36,772 bases of DNA from contig NZ_PGVA01000010.1 of NCBI RefSeq assembly GCF_002860125.1, positions 1-36,772 of the forward strand, written 5' to 3'. This document shows, piece by piece, positions 15,864-24,214 of this stretch. Position numbers and translations under genes: made by a program. The DNA comes from Bacillus canaveralius (lineage in GTDB: Bacteria > Bacillota > Bacilli > Bacillales > Cytobacillaceae). The stretch's first letter is position 1; each line of letters starts with the position of its first letter. Under the pieces are notes generated by a model. The model saw only the letters and a list, made by a program, of their open reading frames with translations, had not been told where the DNA came from and made no database searches.

Positions 15864-15903
15864 TTTAAACCAGGCCAAATGTTATCGCCTGGATTTAAAC
15901 CAG
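15864..15903. repeat. Direct and inverted repeat upstream of the sigma-54 promoter
   Basis: TTTAAACCAG occurs at 15864-15873 and 15894-15903 (30 bp apart), and AAACCAGG pairs with CCTGGATTT between them. This could be a site for a second regulator or for DNA bending. Function unknown. Confidence 0.45.
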
Positions 15904-15937
15904 AACTTTTTAAACAAATTCCGTATAAAATTTCATG

Positions 15938-15955
15938 TTGGCACGCTTCTTGCAT
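15938..15955 (+). promoter_or_regulatory. Sigma-54 (-24/-12) promoter of the tatA-srdBCA-like operon
   Basis: TTGGCACGCTTCTTGCAT matches the RpoN consensus TGGCAC-N5-TTGCA exactly, with GG (15940-15941) and GC (15952-15953) correctly spaced. It lies 45 bp upstream of the tatA start and behind an NtrC-family gene. Confidence 0.93.
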
Positions 15956-15999
15956 CTTAAGTAATGAGTAAAAAATTTTTTCTAAGGGAGTGAAGTACC

Positions 16000-16212
16000 G
16001 TGTTATCTAATATCGGAATACCCGGTCTTATTTTAATTCTTGTTCTGGCACTTATTATTTTCGGACCGAAAAAACTGCCGGAAATTGGCCGGGCATTTGG
16101 CCAGACACTGAAGGAATTTAAAAAATCTGCCAGGGAGCTTACGAGCGATATTACGGAGGAAGTCGAAGAAATTAAAGAAATGAATCAAATGAATCAAACG
16201 TTAAACAAGTAA
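16000..16212 (+). CDS. tatA: Twin-arginine translocase subunit TatA
   Basis: 70 residues: short N-terminal membrane helix ([16 protein letters not shown]), the hinge [21 protein letters not shown] typical of TatA/E, an amphipathic helix and a charged tail. TatA forms the pore of the Tat pathway, which exports folded cofactor proteins. It is the first gene after the sigma-54 promoter and sits 16 bp before the Fe-S subunit gene. It is evidently supplied for export of the Tat-signalled catalytic subunit; tatC must be elsewhere. GTG 16000 has AAGGGAG upstream. Confidence 0.93.
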   Translation: MLSNIGIPGLILILVLALIIFGPKKLPEIGRAFGQTLKEFKKSARELTSDITEEVEEIKEMNQMNQTLNK

Positions 16213-16228
16213 AAAAGAGGTGATAATG

Positions 16229-17122
16229 ATGAATCTTTTTTCAAAATGGGAGATGAAGCCTGAAGATTACGGTCAAATGGTTGAAAAGGTGCTGCCTGAC
16301 GGAAAAAAAGAATTAAACCAATCTCCATATGATACAGCGCTGGGCCTGAACATGGCTCAAGACGCAAGAAAAGTAATAGGAGGAAAAATGAAAATTGAAG
16401 ATTTTCATAAAGTTTATTCAGCATCTTTAACGAAAGAGTTTGGAAACTACTATGCTTCCGGCGCAGAAGCAGAAACGAAAAAGGGATCCGGGCCTAAATG
16501 GGTGATGGTGATTGACCTTAAAAAATGTGTCGGCTGTGATACATGTACGGTGTCCTGTAAAGCAGAAAATCGGACCCCGCCGGGAATTTCATATAATGTG
16601 GTCATGGAAAAGCTTGAAGGGGATTTCCCGAACATTCAAGCGATTAACCTGCCCCGTCCCTGTATGCAATGCGATAAACCTGCCTGTGCACAGGTCTGCC
16701 CGACAAGAGCAACTTATAAAATGGAGAACGGAATTGTTGCTATCGACAATGACCGTTGCATCGGCTGCCGCTATTGTATTGTAGCCTGTCCATACGGAGC
16801 TCGCTCCTTTGACTTCGGGGAAAGCTATGAACAGGAAATGGCCGGCTATAACGATGTTTCAAGCCCTGAATACGGAATGGAACGCGGTGAGCGCAAGAAA
16901 GGAAAAACACCAATCGGAACGGTCCGCAAATGCAGCTTCTGCTTCCACCGTTTGCAGCGCGGCGAAGAGCCGGCATGCGTTGAAACCTGTATCGGGGATG
17001 CACGTTACTTTGGTGATATTAATGATCCAAACAGTATTGTTTCAAAGCTTGCAGCAAGTCCGCGCGCTTTCCGGCTAAAAGAAGAACTGGGAACGCAGCC
17101 CAGCGTTATTTATTTAAGATAG
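16229..17122 (+). CDS. srdB: Four-cluster ferredoxin subunit of a molybdopterin reductase (SrdB-like)
   Basis: About 297 residues. After an unusual N-terminal extension of about 90 residues come four Cys groups: KKCVGCDTCTVSC (from residue 100), PCMQCDKPACAQVCP, DRCIGCRYCIVACPYG and RKCSFCFHRL...PACVETC. This is the DmsB/PsrB/TtrB pattern of subunits that pass electrons from the NrfD-type anchor to the catalytic subunit. Gene order B-C-A and a chaperone downstream match the selenate reductase operon srdBCA described from Bacillus selenatarsenatis; tetrathionate reductase is the main alternative. The open frame could start at GTG 16220, but the Shine-Dalgarno GAGG at 16217-16220 points to ATG 16229 or 16226. 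Confidence 0.85.
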   Translation: MNLFSKWEMKPEDYGQMVEKVLPDGKKELNQSPYDTALGLNMAQDARKVIGGKMKIEDFHKVYSASLTKEFGNYYASGAEAETKKGSGPKWVMVIDLKKCVGCDTCTVSCKAENRTPPGISYNVVMEKLEGDFPNIQAINLPRPCMQCDKPACAQVCPTRATYKMENGIVAIDNDRCIGCRYCIVACPYGARSFDFGESYEQEMAGYNDVSSPEYGMERGERKKGKTPIGTVRKCSFCFHRLQRGEEPACVETCIGDARYFGDINDPNSIVSKLAASPRAFRLKEELGTQPSVIYLR

Positions 17123-17135
17123 GGGTGATTTAATT

Positions 17136-18413
17136 ATGGCAAATCTTGCAGTTAAAACAAATACGCAAGCAAGAACATCTTCAGCATTTAAAATATGGGT
17201 GTCATGTTTATTTGTCGCTTTTGCAGCGGGCGGATATTTCATTGTCGATCGTTTTATAACAGGCCTTTCCGCTACGAATCTATCAAGCATTACTCCGTGG
17301 GGAGCATGGATTGCCTTTTATATTTTCTTTGTCGGTTTAAGTGCAGGATCTTTTTTGTTATCGACACTCATCTATGTTTTTAACATGGAAGAATACGAAC
17401 GGATTGGGAAAGCAGCCCTGTTTACAGCGATCGTCTGCATGATCGTTGCCTTAACGTTTGTATTGATGGATCTTGGCCGCCCTGATCGGATGCTTAATGC
17501 CATTATCTACTGGAATGTAACATCACCGCTCGCCTGGGAAGTCCACTTTTATCTCGTTTATATTGCCCTGCTGAGTGTCGAGCTTTATATTGCGATGAGA
17601 GAAGATCTAGTCAGATTGACTAAAACAAGTTCCATAAAAGGAAAAGTAGCCAGATGGCTTACCTTTAAAAACGCAACAATTGATGAGCTGACTAAAAAGC
17701 GGGACCATATGTGGATGAAAATTTTAGGAACAGTCGGAATTCCAATTGCTATTTTCGGTGTCCACGGCGGAACGGGAACGATCTTTGCTCTTGTCAAAGC
17801 CCGTCCGGGATGGAACACTGCCTTGTTCCCGATTATCTTTGTTGTTTCCGCAATGGTATCCGGTACAGCGTTATTACTCGCCATGTATGTTATTAAGAAA
17901 AAAATAAATAAACAGTCCATTGATAAAAATATGGTTCAATCATTAGCCAAATTGATGGTGGCATTTCTGATCATCGATCTTGGCCTTCAATTTTATGAAT
18001 ATTTAACAAGTTGGTACAGTCTTGAAAAAGAGCATATTGATACATTAGCCACGATGATGACAGGGAGCCTGTCTTGGTCGTTCAGGGGAGTACAAATGTT
18101 CCTCGGTGCCATAATTCCGATTGCGATTGTATTCTGGAAAAAAACAAGAGATTCGGTTAACGCACTATTGCTCGCAGCCATATTAATCGTTATCGGTATC
18201 ATCGGCGTTCGATTCAATATCGTTGTGCCTCCGCTCATTGTGCCTGTATTTCATGAACTCCCTTGGGGCAACTATTTCCCGACGATTAACGAGTGGATGG
18301 TCAGTGTTGGAGTGGTCGCTATGGGGTTATTAATCTACTCTTTCGGCGAAAAGTTCCTGCCGATTGAAGAAACGGCATCGAATTCAAAAGAGGTGATCAA
18401 CAATGGAAGATAA
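17136..18413 (+). CDS. srdC: NrfD/PsrC-type quinol-oxidising membrane anchor (SrdC-like)
   Basis: 425 residues with about nine to ten helices: TM1 near VSCLFVAFAAGGYFIVDRF, then WGAWIAFYIFFVGLSAGSFLLSTLIYVF, the family segment LDLGRPDRM, VTSPLAWEVHFYLVYIALL, VHGGTGTIFALV, and a C-terminal half ending PIEETASN. NrfD-family proteins take electrons from menaquinol and give them to the Fe-S subunit. The WG.W..FY and GRP signatures are typical. It starts 13 bp after srdB and overlaps srdA by 11 bp, so the three subunits are translationally coupled. Confidence 0.88.
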   Translation: MANLAVKTNTQARTSSAFKIWVSCLFVAFAAGGYFIVDRFITGLSATNLSSITPWGAWIAFYIFFVGLSAGSFLLSTLIYVFNMEEYERIGKAALFTAIVCMIVALTFVLMDLGRPDRMLNAIIYWNVTSPLAWEVHFYLVYIALLSVELYIAMREDLVRLTKTSSIKGKVARWLTFKNATIDELTKKRDHMWMKILGTVGIPIAIFGVHGGTGTIFALVKARPGWNTALFPIIFVVSAMVSGTALLLAMYVIKKKINKQSIDKNMVQSLAKLMVAFLIIDLGLQFYEYLTSWYSLEKEHIDTLATMMTGSLSWSFRGVQMFLGAIIPIAIVFWKKTRDSVNALLLAAILIVIGIIGVRFNIVVPPLIVPVFHELPWGNYFPTINEWMVSVGVVAMGLLIYSFGEKFLPIEETASNSKEVINNGR

Positions 18414-21400
18414 AAGAATGAAGCGGCGTGGATTTCTAAAAGCCCTTGGAACACTCGGAGCAATTGCATTTGTCGGCCCTGCTTTCGTCGGTCCGGTGAA
18501 GCAGGTCATGAATGGTGTCTGGATTGATGAAGCACACGGAGCAGGTACAGACTATCAGGATTATACAGCCGAAAATATCATTTTTACTTCGTGCCAGCAG
18601 TGCAACTCAACCTGCACCATTAAGGCATATGTCGTAGCAGGCAGTACAGCAGGCCCTTACTCTTCAATCATCCGCAAGATTGCCGGCAATCAATATAGCC
18701 CGATTAATATGGTCCCATACGGCCACATAAACTACGATACGCCTGTTGCCCAGGCGGTAAAAGGAACAGGGGATATTGCAAAATCAGGACGGGGCTTCAG
18801 AGGGGCTCGGACTTGTTTGAAAGGTCAGGCAGGTATTCAAACCGCCTACGATGTCTATCGTGTTCAAAAGCCGCTGAAACGTGTAGGTGAACGGGGAAGC
18901 GGAGTCTGGAAATCAATCAGTTGGGAAGAAGCTTATAAAGAGATCCTTGAAGGCAGTAAAGATCTTGGAACGCCCGGTTTGAAAAGCCTATGGGCATTTG
19001 TTCCTGAAGAAGCCGTGATGGCTGACTGGGAAAAACTAAAGTCTGGAGCCATGGATAAGACAACTTTTAATCAGAAGTATAAAGATGTCTTAATTGATAC
19101 AAACCATCCGGACTTCGGTCCTAAATCAAATCAAATTGCGATCATGTCTGGGCACAGAAGGGAATTCATCGCCCGGCTTGCCGGACTGAGCCTTGGGACA
19201 GCGAACTACTATGACCACGGCGGAACTTGCGGGATCACCAGTGTTATCGGAAATGTCCGTTCCCATGATGCAGAAAAAACAAAAAAACGAATGATTCCTG
19301 ATTATGAGAACGCAGAATTTGTGCTTGTCTGGGGAACAAATCCAATGGTGGCAAACCGAGGGCCAACTACCTTTGCTCCGCAAATGACAAATGCGATTGA
19401 CCGGGGCATGAAAATGGTCGTGATTGACCCGCGCTTCAGCAAAACGGCTGAGAAAGCCCATATGTGGATTCCGGTTAAGCCAGGCGGAGATGGAGCACTG
19501 GCGCTTGCGATGTGCAGATGGATCATCGAAAACAACCGCTTTGATGAAATTTATTTAAGAAACCCGAACCAAAAGGCCGCAGCCGAAGATGGAGAGGCAA
19601 CTTGGAGTGATGCTTCCTACTTAGTCAATTCTGGAGATAAAAAACGGCCGTTCCTGCGCGCCAAAGACCTTGGCCTCGGTGCAGAAGAATTTGTGGTTAT
19701 GGAAAACGGCAAGCCGCTTCCGCACTCAAAAGCAGTAAACGGAGATTTAGAGGTTGATACAGTCATAAATGGGATTAAGGTCAAATCTGTCTTCAAAATT
19801 TTTAAAGACAAAGTAATGGAAAAAACAATGGAAGAATATTCACAGATTTGTGATGTTCCAGTTGAGCAAATTGCCCAGGTTGCCAGGGAATTCACCTCTC
19901 ACGGGAAAAAGGTCGGCATTCATGCATACCGCGGACCTGCCATGCATGCAAACGGCTACTACAGCGTGCGTGCCATTAACATGCTGAACCATTTGGTCGG
20001 CAATCATGACTGGAAGGGCGGAGATACCTCACTTAGTGCCAAGTTCAAAGGAACAGAAGGCCGGTATGATCTTGTGAAAGTACCTAATCCAAATAAAGCA
20101 TGGGGCATCCCGATATCAAGGCAGAAAACACCTTATGAAAAAACATCTTTATTTGTAAAAAACGGCTATCCAGCAAAACGACCATGGTACCCGTTAGGGA
20201 ATAACCTTATCCAGGAGGTGCTGCCAAGCTCAGCGGAGGGCTATCCGTATAAAATCAAAGCTTTGATCATTAACAGAACATCTATCATCATGTCAGGACC
20301 GCGTTCAGAAATGCAGAAGAAGTTCTTGAAAGATCCAAAAGTAGTGGAACTGGTGGTTTCATCAGATACGGTTATCGGAGAATCCACGAAATATGCGGAT
20401 TTCGTTCTTCCGGATTTATCCTATTTGGAAAGCTGGAATACAGAAGATATATTCCCAATCTTAAAATATAAATTTGCGGGAGTTATTCAGCCGGTAACCC
20501 GGATTGTCCCTGATGCGCGCCCGACAGAACAAGTGTATATAGACCTGTTAAAAGCAATGGGGCTTCCGGGTGTTGGCGATCAGGCACTTGCAGACGGGTC
20601 GCCGATTCACAGTCCGGAAGACTATTATTTAAAAAGGATTGCCAATATAGCATTCGACGGCCAAAAACCGGTCCAGGATGCCAATTCAGAAGAAATCAGC
20701 GTCTTTGAAAAGGCAAGGAAAAATGCTTTGGGTAAATATTTTGATATCAATAAATTGAGAAATGCCGTAAAACCGGAAGAATGGAGAAAAGTTGTTTATG
20801 TATTAAACCGAGGCGGAAGGTTTGAACCCCAGGGAGATGAGTATAAAGGAAATCATCTTAAATATCAGTGGAACAATCTTGTGCATTTCTATGATGAAAA
20901 AGCAGCCGGTTTTAAGAGCGCATATACGGGGGAATTCTTTGAAGGAGTTCCGATTGCAGATGAAATCAGACAATACAATGACGAAGTTTACAAACCGACG
21001 AAGCCTTTGCAATTTATTAACTGGAAATCAAGAAATATGGCTACCCACAGAACAGAAAACAATGTATGGCTCCGTGAAATACGTTCAGAAAACTTTCTGT
21101 GGATGAATCCTGATGATGCCTCAAAACGCGGCTTGAAAACCGATGATGAAGTGTTCATCACTTCAACCAGTGCAAAGATAAAAGGCAGGGTGTTAGTTAC
21201 TCCGGGAATTAAGCCGGGGGTTGTCGGTACGAATTTCAGCTTTGGGCATTTTGCTTACGGTTCAGAGGACGTTAAGATTGACGGAAAGGTTGAGAAAGGC
21301 ACAAAAAAATACGGTCATGTACCGTTTGAATTCAACAAACCGCTTCATGAGGAATCAGGATTTGCAAAGCCGCGCGGGCAGGGCTTTTCGGTCAATGCCC

Positions 21401-21501
21401 TGTCTGACAAAGACGACAGTTACTTTGAGGGATACTTAGTAGACCCGTTGGCTGGCGGCCCGGCTCAGCAAGACGTTTTTGTGGATGTGGAAAAAGCATA
21501 G
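18403..21501 (+). CDS. srdA: Tat-exported molybdopterin catalytic subunit (SrdA-like selenate/oxyanion reductase)
   Basis: 1032 residues. A twin-arginine signal (KRRGFLKALG) is followed by a hydrophobic stretch. The [4Fe-4S] ligands are C64, C67, C71 and C138 (TSCQQCNSTC ... GARTCLKG). The probable Mo ligand is C276 in DHGGTCGIT; this is a Cys enzyme, unlike Ser-type DmsA. Further pterin-binding segments are VWGTNPMVANRGP, VVIDPRFSKTAEKAH and ESTKYADFVLPDLSYLE, and a C-terminal dinucleotide-binding beta-barrel is at RSENFLWMNPDDASKRGLKTDDEV. The protein belongs to the PsrA/TtrA/SrdA branch and acts outside the membrane as a terminal reductase. Selenate is the favoured substrate because of B-C-A order and Bacillus context; tetrathionate, thiosulfate or polysulfide remain possible. 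Confidence 0.85.
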   Translation: MEDKRMKRRGFLKALGTLGAIAFVGPAFVGPVKQVMNGVWIDEAHGAGTDYQDYTAENIIFTSCQQCNSTCTIKAYVVAGSTAGPYSSIIRKIAGNQYSPINMVPYGHINYDTPVAQAVKGTGDIAKSGRGFRGARTCLKGQAGIQTAYDVYRVQKPLKRVGERGSGVWKSISWEEAYKEILEGSKDLGTPGLKSLWAFVPEEAVMADWEKLKSGAMDKTTFNQKYKDVLIDTNHPDFGPKSNQIAIMSGHRREFIARLAGLSLGTANYYDHGGTCGITSVIGNVRSHDAEKTKKRMIPDYENAEFVLVWGTNPMVANRGPTTFAPQMTNAIDRGMKMVVIDPRFSKTAEKAHMWIPVKPGGDGALALAMCRWIIENNRFDEIYLRNPNQKAAAEDGEATWSDASYLVNSGDKKRPFLRAKDLGLGAEEFVVMENGKPLPHSKAVNGDLEVDTVINGIKVKSVFKIFKDKVMEKTMEEYSQICDVPVEQIAQVAREFTSHGKKVGIHAYRGPAMHANGYYSVRAINMLNHLVGNHDWKGGDTSLSAKFKGTEGRYDLVKVPNPNKAWGIPISRQKTPYEKTSLFVKNGYPAKRPWYPLGNNLIQEVLPSSAEGYPYKIKALIINRTSIIMSGPRSEMQKKFLKDPKVVELVVSSDTVIGESTKYADFVLPDLSYLESWNTEDIFPILKYKFAGVIQPVTRIVPDARPTEQVYIDLLKAMGLPGVGDQALADGSPIHSPEDYYLKRIANIAFDGQKPVQDANSEEISVFEKARKNALGKYFDINKLRNAVKPEEWRKVVYVLNRGGRFEPQGDEYKGNHLKYQWNNLVHFYDEKAAGFKSAYTGEFFEGVPIADEIRQYNDEVYKPTKPLQFINWKSRNMATHRTENNVWLREIRSENFLWMNPDDASKRGLKTDDEVFITSTSAKIKGRVLVTPGIKPGVVGTNFSFGHFAYGSEDVKIDGKVEKGTKKYGHVPFEFNKPLHEESGFAKPRGQGFSVNALSDKDDSYFEGYLVDPLAGGPAQQDVFVDVEKA

Positions 21502-21519
21502 CGAGAGAAGGTGAATAAA

Positions 21520-22137
21520 GTGATCAGAAATTTGGAAGAGTTGCACGGTAAACTGGCGCTAGCAAATATTTTGACATCTGTATGGCTCGGTGACTGGGAC
21601 CGTTATGAAGAAATATTTAATGATATGCCGAATGAAATTCGTATTCACTTTCCTTTTCATAAATATTATGACCGGGAGGAGGTCATGCTCTGGCATGAAA
21701 ATCATTTCAGTATTCCCGGAGACTACTTTGTTTCCCCGTATTTTTCTTCTTATGGCAAAAGAGAAGGGGAAGAAGAAGATGATAGAAAACAAGATCTGTT
21801 ATGCCTGATCGGCCTGTTTGAAAAGACAGGATTTTATTATCCATTGGAAAAAGAACGGTATCCCGACCACTTGGGATGTTTGACTGCGTTTCTGAGTTCG
21901 GTTTTGCTTGAACAGATAAAATCGGCGGAAAGGAACGATCATCAATATCTAGGGAGGCTTATCAATTTCGAGATGCAAATAGCAAAGGATTATATAGCTC
22001 CAGTTCTTCCAGCACTTCTTGATAAGGCAAATGAGAAAATTTCTAATCTATTCTTGAAAGAGTTTTTAAATTTTTACTTTCAAGCTATTAGAAACGATTG
22101 GATTGAGGCAGGAGCAATGAAGATTATTTCTCCTTGA
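21520..22137 (+). CDS. TorD/DmsD-type chaperone for the molybdoenzyme
   Basis: About 205 residues, all-helical: LALANILTSVWLGDWDRYEEIF, FVSPYFSSYG, then CLIGLFEKTGFYYPLEKERYPDHLGCLTAFLSSVL, where PDHLGCLTAFLS matches the E/D-x-P-DHL-x-x-x-L signature of the TorD family, and LINFEMQIAKDYIAPVLPAL. Such proteins bind the Tat signal of the apo-reductase and hold it until the Mo cofactor is inserted. It is the last gene of the operon, 18 bp after srdA. The open frame reaches GTG 21511, but that overlaps the Shine-Dalgarno GAAGG; GTG 21520 has proper spacing. Confidence 0.85.
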   Translation: MIRNLEELHGKLALANILTSVWLGDWDRYEEIFNDMPNEIRIHFPFHKYYDREEVMLWHENHFSIPGDYFVSPYFSSYGKREGEEEDDRKQDLLCLIGLFEKTGFYYPLEKERYPDHLGCLTAFLSSVLLEQIKSAERNDHQYLGRLINFEMQIAKDYIAPVLPALLDKANEKISNLFLKEFLNFYFQAIRNDWIEAGAMKIISP

Positions 22138-22219
22138 TGGAAAAGAATATTGAAACCCTTAGAAAGGTATTAAAATAAACACCCTTCTGCAGAAATAGTT
22201 TGTTTTATAGAAAAAATTC

Positions 22220-22265
22220 AAAGCCTCACTAAGGAACTCAAAATATGGATCCTAAGTGAGGCTTT
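22220..22265. terminator. Bidirectional terminator between chaperone and nuclease-like genes
   Basis: AAGCCTCACT...AGTGAGGCTT stem (22221-22230, 22255-22264), extended by AGGA/TCCT. The T-rich tail is better on the minus strand. Confidence 0.8.
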
Positions 22266-22305
22266 GGCGCGGAAAGGTTCACATCTTTTTTTGCCGGGAA
22301 TCCTC

Positions 22306-23565
22306 CTATACAGCAGTATCAACATTCATGGCAATCTTGTCTAAAACGCTGGCGTTCGTGCCGAATTTGCACATTGCCTCGCAATCACAGCGAAGATCAG
22401 AAAAAAGAATATAGGAAATATTGCACATCTGGGAATGTTGAAAGGAAGGTCTTAAAAGTTGTGCTTTTATTTCTTTTTCTCTCTGATCTGGAGCGACCAG
22501 GTAAAAATTGCAGTTGTGTCCCCCCATCGTAAGGGCAAGATCATAGAGCCTTAGAATTCCGGAAAAGATGGAAGTGCTTTTTTCAACTTCGAAGGCACAA
22601 ACAATTTGGTCGTTGCTGTCGAGCCACAACACATCTATTAAAGAGATTGTTTCTTTTACCTGGGACGGTATATCCTGCAGTTTCAGATGCGGTGCCGACA
22701 GTTCACCAAGTTTTTGATTGTTCCATTCCCGCTTATGATCATTTCTTGCAATCCAGACACGATAACCAAGAGAACCTCCCAATTTGGCTAAATGGTACTG
22801 CATCTCGGAATGTCCATTGTTTTCAAGTACTTCGTTCATAACTTCTGAATGGCGCTTCTTATTCGTTTTTTCGAGTTTTTCTATATTTTTCAGGACGAAA
22901 TTGTGATTTTCACTAATCACCAATCTTCCTATTCCAATTTCAAAAAGCAAGCCGCCAACCGCACCAAGATCCTTTGACAGCAAGGAACTATATGTTTTGT
23001 TAAAGTTTTGGATCACTTCTTTCATTTTAAGGTACTCCGTCCATGATCCGAGCTTGGCTTTTTCATTAAAAAGCAGGTTAAATCCTTTGACTATTGCAGT
23101 ATTGAATGGAGGGAAAACGGTAGGATGAAGAAAGTACAGGATATTTGCGACAGCAGGTCCGAGTCCTTTAATATTTTCTCCGTTTAATTTATAGACTTCT
23201 TCGAGAAGCTGTTTTTCATTCGTGCCATACAGACAGCTTTTAAGGAATCTTCCAAAAGTTTTTTTATTTATTTCATTTTCGTATATATCCGGGATTCGCA
23301 GCTTCGGTTTCCAATAGAAAGCATGTGCAGCTCCTTCAAATACCTGCTTTTGTTCTGCGATCGCAGTTACAACGGTTTCTAAAGAAGACCCTTTAAAATC
23401 AGACCCGAATTGATCATTCTCAATATCCTCAACAACTGCCTTTATCCCGTTTCGAATCGTCCGGAAAGCTTTCAATCTTTCATCATTATTAATGAACCAA
23501 GTTTGGTAGACAGATTCAACATCAGCCCGGTATTCCCGGATCATTCGTTCATAATAGCTTGCCAC
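22306..23565 (-). CDS. Putative DNA-acting nuclease-like protein with FEVExST motif
   Basis: 419 residues, no signal peptide. The middle has a helix-hairpin-helix-like segment (LNGENIKGLGPAVANILYF, about 127-145). The C-terminal part has E254 in HSEMQYHLAKLGGSLGY, D311 in LIDVLWLDSNDQIVCAFEVEKSTSIF and E326/E328/K329. This arrangement of E ... D ... E-V-E-K resembles PD-(D/E)xK-fold restriction-type endonucleases in which FEVExST is a recurring core motif. No methyltransferase is adjacent. It could be a stand-alone defence or repair nuclease; the role is not proven. GTG start with GGGGGGA upstream. A TGCA-N7-TGCA repeat lies in its promoter region. Confidence 0.65.
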   Translation of the reverse strand: MASYYERMIREYRADVESVYQTWFINNDERLKAFRTIRNGIKAVVEDIENDQFGSDFKGSSLETVVTAIAEQKQVFEGAAHAFYWKPKLRIPDIYENEINKKTFGRFLKSCLYGTNEKQLLEEVYKLNGENIKGLGPAVANILYFLHPTVFPPFNTAIVKGFNLLFNEKAKLGSWTEYLKMKEVIQNFNKTYSSLLSKDLGAVGGLLFEIGIGRLVISENHNFVLKNIEKLEKTNKKRHSEVMNEVLENNGHSEMQYHLAKLGGSLGYRVWIARNDHKREWNNQKLGELSAPHLKLQDIPSQVKETISLIDVLWLDSNDQIVCAFEVEKSTSIFSGILRLYDLALTMGGHNCNFYLVAPDQREKEIKAQLLRPSFQHSQMCNISYILFSDLRCDCEAMCKFGTNASVLDKIAMNVDTAV

Positions 23566-23622
23566 TTCGCGTCCCCCCTGAATAGCTAAGAAATAAATGA
23601 TCTCTATTTTATATTTAATATT

Positions 23623-23637
23623 TGCAGTTTATGTGCA
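23623..23637 (-). promoter_or_regulatory. TGCA-N7-TGCA box upstream of the nuclease-like gene
   Basis: TGCAGTTTATGTGCA; on the minus strand TATAAA follows 9 bp beyond the repeat, about 45 bp before the gene start. It has the same 11-bp phasing as the boxes at 27262, 27774, 31473 and 34907. Confidence 0.45.
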
Positions 23638-23659
23638 GATAGGGATTAATTGGAATGAT

Positions 23660-23688
23660 AAAAAGCGCCCGTAACCGGACGCTTTTTT
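23660..23688. terminator. Terminator hairpin in the intergenic region
   Basis: AAAAGCG-CCCG / CCGG-ACGCTTTT stem with a T6 run on the plus strand. No plus-strand gene directly precedes it, so it may end an unannotated short transcript or insulate the divergent region. Confidence 0.7.
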
Positions 23689-23898
23689 AGATGAGTTATA
23701 TAAACAAGGGGGGACAAGTTATATAACCTTGACAATATATTAAAGTATTTCTTTGCAGAAATTATGAATCTGCTCCAGGGCAGTTTTATTTTCAGCTAAT
23801 CATTAAGAACGCGATTCATGAATTCTCCATATCTTTTCAATTCAATCTGCATATTTTTTTGCGATTCTATTTGTATTAATGAAGAACGGAGGGAGCCC

Positions 23899-23988
23899 AT
23901 GGGCTATAAGAGAGTATTCATGTTAGCCGGATCAGCAGCAATCATTCTTTTTATAGGATGGTTTTATTTTAAGCTGTTGTTACCGTAG
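23899..23988 (+). CDS. Possible 29-aa single-pass membrane peptide
   Basis: ATG 23899 is preceded by GGAGGGAG at good spacing and encodes 29 residues with one hydrophobic helix (LAGSAAIILFIGWFYFKLLL) after a basic start (MGYKR), then stops at TAG 23986. Such peptides are common in Bacilli but this one was not recognised. The RBS and clean helix make it plausible; length alone cannot confirm it. Confidence 0.4.
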   Translation: MGYKRVFMLAGSAAIILFIGWFYFKLLLP

Positions 23989-24184
23989 ATCCGAGACAGG
24001 CGGAAAGTACGTGGGCTGATAAGGTTCAGGCAACGACAGCGATTAATTAAAAAATATTGATAATATTCCTTTAAGTATTTTTACGTGGGGAAAAAATGAT
24101 CTGACAAATTAAGAAGGAATTATCGTAAAAAAATTTGGGCTTTGATTGATTGGGTTCTTCATTATAACAGGAATTATTCACCGG

Positions 24185-24214
24185 GCTGATGTTCGAGAAT
24201 CAGCTCTTTTTTAT
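24185..24214 (+). terminator. Probable terminator hairpin
   Basis: GCTGAT / ATCAGC stem with an 8-nt loop followed by CTCTTTTTTAT. Confidence 0.6.
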
